Source: Pelomyxa schiedti
Taxonomy: Eukaryota; Evosea; Pelobiontida; Pelomyxidae
Length of the DNA stretch: 25,033 bases
Direction of reading: 5' to 3'
Assembly: GCA_020536535.1 (NCBI GenBank)
Contig: JAHLWZ010000362.1
Location: 1,310-26,342 of the forward strand
The translations under genes were made by a program, and so were the position numbers. The notes below the pieces were generated by a model that had not been told where the DNA came from, searched no databases, and saw nothing but the letters and a program-made list of their open reading frames with translations. This document shows, in pieces, positions 19,997 through 25,033 of this stretch. Position 1 is the first letter of the stretch. Every line of letters begins with the position of its first letter.

Positions 19997-21214
19997 TCAG
20001 TTGGCATTCTCAGCCACTGAGGCAATGTGATCCCAAATGTTGATCAGGGTGTTGATTGGAGGCCTGAGGGATGGCTCCGCAACAAGGCAACATGAAATAA
20101 CCTGCCGCGCCCATAATGGCAACGGCACCACAACACGCTGTGGTTGTTGTTGTTGTTCACCCTGAGATGCCCCGGTTCTCGATGTGGTTGTTGTTGTTGT
20201 CAGAGTGTCAGAGTCAACAACGAATTCGCCGCCGGCAAGTGCTCGTGCAACTTGGAACCTCTCGACTTCGATGTAATTGTAGCCTCTTCCTCCTCCTCCG
20301 CTTTCAAGTTCCAACAGTTCCGGCACTGTTTCTATGTATATGTGTGTCATTATTAGTTGCTGGGAATTGGGTTGTGGCTTGAACAGGAAAATTACCGCGA
20401 GTGGCGGAACTGCTTGCCGCGAAAGACTTTTCGCGAAGGGATACAGATTTGAAGCCGCTGGTTCTGAGAGCGGTTGAAGTGGCACAGTAATTGCTTGCCG
20501 GTATTGTTGAGGATTTACGGAGTCCGGAATTTCCGGCATTGTTTCGCTTCGGGAATGACGAGGTTGTTGTTGACTTGATGTTTATGAAGGAGAGCGGCGC
20601 GACAACGTTGTGAACGAGAATCCCTTTTGTTGTGCATGTAGGGTGGTGTTTAGGGAGAAGAAAAAGAAAAGTACAAAAAATACCGAAATTCCACACATCA
20701 CCATGAGTGGTTGGAAGAGCGTTCCCTTGACTGATGGCTTCCGGGCTCATGTTTCTTCCTTTTTTATCCCACCTTGTTGGCGAACATAAGGTTCCACCCA
20801 ATATGCTGTAATCTGCCGGAATCATCCCAATTGTGATCTTTTTTTTTGGTTAAGTTGACTTGTTTCAAAAGGTGGAAGAAAGAGAAACACCTTTGCCCAT
20901 GGGCTTGATCCTGCAGGATCCAATGAAATGATCAGAACATTTCCTGTGATATATATTGCACATATATTAATACCGGACCGGAACAGCAGAAAGGGGGAAA
21001 GAGTGTGTGCACAAACCAACGTCCACCTCACCGTGGACAACGGCAGGACACTGACTGTGAAGGTGAGCAAGGCCACATGCAACGTCTCTCAGAATATGTT
21101 CCCGCACGCACATTGGAAGAACCTCATCCGGCACACATTGGAGCTGTTGTTGTGGGGTGTCAAGGTGCATCACTCTTAGGAGGTCCGCCATTGTGCCAAT
21201 TTCGCTGGAATTCG

Positions 21215-21248
<34 letters not shown>

Positions 21249-24200
21249 GGAAAGAGGAAACAATTGAGGCATGTCAAGGGGCCGAAGGCGTTCACTCATT
21301 CCCATCAGCATTGTTTCATCATGCAAAGCCACCCCACAGAACTTTGTCACATTGTGGTGGTCTGGAACGTTGTTCACTGTGTTCACTTCTGGAATCATCA
21401 ACTCCAAAGTTTTTGTGGCTCCCTTTGGCTCGTTGCAATCGGAATACAACACTGTCAAATGGGGCACGGTGGCTGGTTCTTCACTTCCATCATCACTCTT
21501 GTTGTTGGTGCCATCGATGATTACAGGTTTGAAGAAGTCATCCGGTGCAATTCCAGCAAGTGGCACAGTGTGATCCCTCAAGCAAGTGATGTTCTCTTGG
21601 CGTTTTACCACCGCTTCCATGATTGTCTTGTGTGAGATGTAACCGTGGCCAGGCTCCCTGGGAGACCCAAAGTGGGTTCCCCAGTCCGGTTCAGACGGTG
21701 TGCTCTGCTCCATGCACTCTGGACAAACGAAAAAGAGATCCAGCGAGGGTTGATCGGCCATCATCGATCGAGCCGCTGTTGTGAGCAAAGCAAGAGCGGT
21801 GGTCATTGGGTTGTTCTTCCAGATGATTTGTGTTCCCTTTGGGTCGACTGTTGTTCTCATGGCCACCTCAACTTTCGTTTCTTGTGTGGCTTTGCCTGAA
21901 ACACGGTTCATCAGCAAGTAAAACCTTTGTTGTTGTGCTCCATCACCAACATCACTCCTGGGACACTTCATGGAGATGACAATGCCGTCCCTCCAGAACC
22001 AATGTGGAGTGACACCTGGAATGTTGCACAATGAACACATCACCGTGGTGAATGTTTCAACAGGGAGGAACCCAAAGTGGAGCATGCAGCCGTGTGTGAC
22101 CCCTTCATTGACCTTCTGTTTTCTGCCGGCGAGATTCCAGAAGGAATGCACCACAAAGGAAGGCGCAGTGGGGATGTCAGGGAGAAGAAAGAAGGACGCA
22201 TGTGGTTTTCCGTGGATGAACATTGTCATCCCTGTCTGTTCCAAATGTGGCAACATGGTTGTTGTTGCCCTGAGCCTCATGGGATCGAGGTTGAAGGAAG
22301 TGGAGCAACCTTCAAAGTCTGTGCTGACATCCTTCCTGATTTTGGCTGTGATCTCAGTGAACCAAGCTGGCTCCAAAACGAGAATCTCGTTCTTTATGTC
22401 TGTGAATCTCTTCTGAAGCTCGCTGTGGCTATTCCTGAAGTGGAAAATGGATCCCACGTCGGACAACCAGTCAAAGCACATCTTCATTTCCTCCTGTTCC
22501 CTGTTGTGGCTGATTCTGCGTGCAGTTCTCCCAACTCCACATCTGCTTGCCATTTCAATCAGTTGGGACCCTTTCATTGGTGTTGCTGCAGCAGTGGTGG
22601 CCTTCACTACTCCTCTGCTCAGGAGGTTCCACAGCTTCAGCCAGCTGCGTGGAACGCATTCTGGGACGTCAGGCCCACGGCAGAGTGCGTGAGTGACTTC
22701 CTCCAAGATGTTGAAGCTGTAAGGAATGGCTGTGATAGTGTATCCATGTCCATCTGCAAGGCTCACTGCAAAGCATCCACAGAAGCCAATTCTAGTTTGC
22801 CATTGGCCTACAAGGGCGAAGAAAAAGTTCTTGAATGACTGATGAGATCCCAGACCACCAGAGGAGATTTCAACAATAATAACCATTGGGAGGGTGATGG
22901 GTGTACGATGCAGCCTTCCACTTGTTGTTGCTTTTCTGTTGTGGCATGAATAAATTTGTTGGAGCCAGAAGTGCAGTTTGTGGAGCTTCATGTTGGCACT
23001 CAATGAGGCATCAATAATAAGTACGAAAGTGGAGTCAGCAAAGAAGAAGCAAGGATAAAACGTGTTCCAGTCTTCGTTGCTTCCTCCTGAGTGTTTTGTT
23101 TTGTTGGACAATTAATCACTGGCCGGTGTGGGTTTTGAGTTGAGTATAACAATAATAATAAAAAAAACCTAATTCCCATGCTGTCCAATTCTTCTTGTTC
23201 AGCAACTTGAACGGTTTGTGAACTTTGATGATTGGGCTGCCTTCTTCTGCTTCTGCTTCTGCTTCTGAGGCTGTCGTTGTCTTTTTGGTCTGGGGTTTGG
23301 GGAGTTTCACCTTCGTCTTGAGTTTGTTCTCCATCAGGCACTTCAAGAATGCAGATTTGAGGTGTTGAGGTCCTCCAACAACAACAATCCGGCGGATGTT
23401 GTGCAGGACAGGCATCTCACCAAACAACAGGAAGACCTTGATCACCCACCATTCTTTGTTCCGCAAATGTGCAGGAAGGCCTCTCAGAGGGTTCCCATCC
23501 AAGTTCACTGTGAACACTCTTGCATGGAGGAGCCACTCTGGTATTTCATTGATTTGATTGCCAGAAAAGTTGAGTGTGCTGCATGAAATGCCTTCAAGCT
23601 GAGGTGGGACACAGTCCAATGACAGATTCCCAAGGTCAATGGCTGAATTGTATAAGATATCACTGGGAAAGCAGAGCAGCTCCCTCAAAGCAGGCCAATT
23701 CCTGGCTTTCACCCACCCACGTATTGCCCATTGTTGAACAGTCGGAAGAGCCGGTTGCCCTGAAAGAAAGTGCAGCATTGACCGGGCAGTCAGAGGGTCC
23801 ATATGCACTATGTCAATTGATCCATCCTGCGGAAATTGTGGAATGCTTGAACAGGACACCGGAAGAAGTGTGGGAACACTGATGATACCTTGAAAGGAAT
23901 AAGGATCACAATAGTTTTACATTTTCTTGTACCTTGGAAACGCGATGGCGTTTTTATGAAAGCTTCTTCCACAACTGAAGATATCAACGCTTTCAAAGAA
24001 CTCTCTGACAGGCCATTCTGCTTGAGCATCTTGATTGCTCCCATCTGATACGATGATGTCAAGTTTTAAAGGAGGGAAAAAAAAAACCATGATGTATGTA
24101 GATAGCATACAAAAAACGCCACGCAAAGTGGGGAGGTATCGGTTTTACCATCCACAGCGGCGAGAATAGGCTCGTTCTCACAGAAGTTGAACAGAATCAC

Positions 24201-24818
24201 AGCCCTTGGATCCATCCACACAACCACGTGCCCCAGCGAAACCACCTTGTCCCAGGTGAGCGCCTTCCTTTCCGGCATGACAACCACAACCACGGAGCCC
24301 TCTGAACTCGCGCACCCGGCCTTCATATCCTCGCTTCCGTTCCTGTGAAACACAACGTGAGGGGGAGGATGGGCAGAAGAAGAAGAAGAAGAGGAACTGG
24401 TGGGAAGGAATTGTGGGTCGCTGACGGTGATTGTGGTGGGTTCAACTGTGGTGTTGAGGAGCGTGGTTGTTGTCGTGGTTGTGGGAACTGTGGTGGTTGC
24501 TTTTGAGTCTGAGGTTGAGCTTAGTGTTAGTTTTGTTTCCCTTTCTTCTGAGGACGCTGAAGATTTTGATTTTGGGCCCCGAGTTTCTTTTGGCGGCGGG
24601 GCGAGCGCCATGCGGTTGCCGATGAGGGCGGCGAACAGCGCGGCGACCATTGTGGGAGACGAGCCATCTTCGGTGACGACGAAGCAATTCACGGTTGCTG
24701 TGTTTTTGTTGTTGTTGTTGTCCCCGCTGGTGGTGATGCCCGCGGCGCCATCATCATCGTCGCTGGTTTTTGGGGTTGTTGATGTTGTTTTCGGTGTCGT
24801 TGGCAACTCTTCCCTCAT
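19997..24818 (-). CDS. ROCO-family protein (LRR-Roc-COR-pseudokinase), 1443 aa
   Basis: Eight exons join with exact phases: 24818-24149, 24044-23933, 23878-23169, 23086-21017, 20943-20891, 20837-20684, 20623-20396, 20331-19997. In order the product has a Thr/Ser-rich N-terminus, LRRs (about 339-397: LNFSGNQINEIPEWL, VNLDGNPLRGLP), and a Roc-like GTPase domain (P-loop region 426-438, WELGGSNEDW as switch II equivalent, FVLIIDAS). A COR domain follows (about 700-870: CFDWLSDVGSIFHF, LEPAWFTEI, FLPVETFTTV, FWRDGIVIS), then a kinase-like C-lobe (ILRDVACGLAHLH, GNVLI, MSPEAI, DVWNFGI, CLVAEPSLRP). Key residues are missing: the Walker A Gly is Leu, HRD is HGE, DFG is replaced by TIG, and no glycine loop or VAIK Lys is visible. 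It therefore looks like a signalling scaffold rather than an active GTPase or kinase. A poly-Thr run and an EAEAEAE run are low-complexity inserts. Confidence 0.85.
21024..21032 (-). other. Degenerate catalytic loop (HGE in place of HRD) of the ROCO kinase-like domain
   Basis: The catalytic-loop equivalent reads VVHGEVDVGNVLI after splicing at 21017/20943. In active kinases this is VxHRDLKxxNxL. The catalytic Asp is replaced by Glu and the Arg by Gly, while the downstream Asn is retained. In the next exon the metal-binding DFG is also absent (AKITIGM, beginning at 20837). Confidence 0.8.
21214..21250. repeat. (GTT)n microsatellite coding poly-Thr in the ROCO gene
   Basis: About a dozen GTT/GTTGTT triplets on the plus strand read as a run of 13 Thr codons on the minus strand, between the hinge-like region and the kinase C-lobe. 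A triplet tract like this can vary in length without breaking the frame. Confidence 0.85.
23353..23376 (-). other. Degenerate Walker A (P-loop) of the Roc-like domain
   Basis: IVVVGGPQHLKSAFLKC sits exactly where the Roc P-loop (GxxxxGK[ST]) is expected, between the LRRs and the switch region. The Gly before the Lys is Leu (GGPQHLKS, residues 429-436). GTP binding is probably impaired. Confidence 0.75.
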
Positions 24819-25033
24819 CGATTTTATGCGAAGGTCCGTTCATCAAAATTCCTGGTTTTTTTTTTATTCAGCCAACTGAGCAACAAATTGTTATTGACGG
24901 CTACTACTTTGGATCGAGCGACGCTTAGAATAGCGATTCTAAATCTAATGCCAAGTTGCGGAAAGCTAAACGGCGTTGACAGCATTGCCCTGCGTGCCAC
25001 GCGTTTAAACGCACTTGATCTTTGTAACCAAAG
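24819..25033. promoter_or_regulatory. Region upstream of the ROCO start
   Basis: The last 215 bases contain no gene I can support. They hold a T/A homopolymer near 24857 and a perfect 7-bp inverted repeat, TTAGAAT-AGCG-ATTCTAA (24925-24942). Being directly 5' of the ROCO start they should include its promoter and 5' UTR. Confidence 0.35.

Noticed and set aside
21005-22838. Long plus-strand frames opposite the ROCO gene (for example 253 codons at 22077)
   Set aside because: The minus strand carries clear COR and kinase landmarks in a phase-perfect model, and the plus frames lack any motif.
24925-24942. Perfect 7-bp inverted repeat TTAGAAT-AGCG-ATTCTAA
   Set aside because: Short enough to arise by chance, single copy in the window, no T-run or other element to make it a terminator or binding site call.
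1-25033. tRNA or rRNA genes, CRISPR arrays, bacterial operon signals
   Set aside because: No tRNA A-box/B-box pair with a foldable cloverleaf, no rRNA-like conserved sequence and no regularly spaced repeats were seen. The window is intron-rich eukaryotic DNA.

Overview
This is eukaryotic nuclear DNA. Nearly every gene is cut by short GT-AG introns (mostly about 45-90 nt, often with CTAAT- or CTTAAT-like tracts before a pyrimidine-rich TTTCAG/CAG). The intron-removed frames rebuild families that exist only or mainly in eukaryotes: an N-recognin UBR ubiquitin ligase, a ROCO protein (LRR-Roc-COR-kinase), a fungal/bacterial-style arginyl-tRNA synthetase, and a long protein of degenerate ankyrin-like repeats. 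The mix of ROCO proteins, W-L ankyrin-like proteins and expanded orphan families fits an amoebozoan, possibly Archamoebae such as Pelomyxa. That assignment is inference from gene style only.

Layout. Positions 1-960 (minus) hold a broken duplicate of the ArgRS-like gene. Positions 1026-3596 (minus) hold an ankyrin-like repeat protein. Positions 3597-5242 are a mostly empty intergenic stretch. Positions 5243-7999 (minus) hold a 13-exon ArgRS-like gene whose reading frame is intact (about 603 aa) but which has lost both class I signature motifs. Positions 8301-9515 (plus) and 9715-10944 (minus) are two paralogous orphan genes facing each other as an inverted duplication. Positions 11130-18687 (minus) hold a many-exon UBR1-type E3 ligase with UBR box, RING and C-terminal UBR domain. 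Positions 18947-19959 (minus) hold a 5-exon, 226-aa Cys-rich single-pass membrane protein. Positions 19997-24818 (minus) hold an 8-exon, 1443-aa ROCO protein in which the GTPase and kinase motifs are all degenerate. Only 37 nt separate its stop codon from the start of the membrane-protein gene.

How they relate. No operon-like pathway is evident. Two themes stand out. First, two enzyme-family proteins here look catalytically dead yet keep long intact reading frames (ArgRS-like, ROCO-like), which suggests scaffold, sensor or regulatory roles. Second, local duplication is active (ArgRS gene and pseudogene, inverted orphan pair). Exon boundaries were derived by hand from GT-AG sites, reading frame and family resemblance. 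For the ArgRS-like, ROCO and membrane genes all exon phases close arithmetically. For the UBR gene only the N-terminal exons and the key domains were checked to the base.
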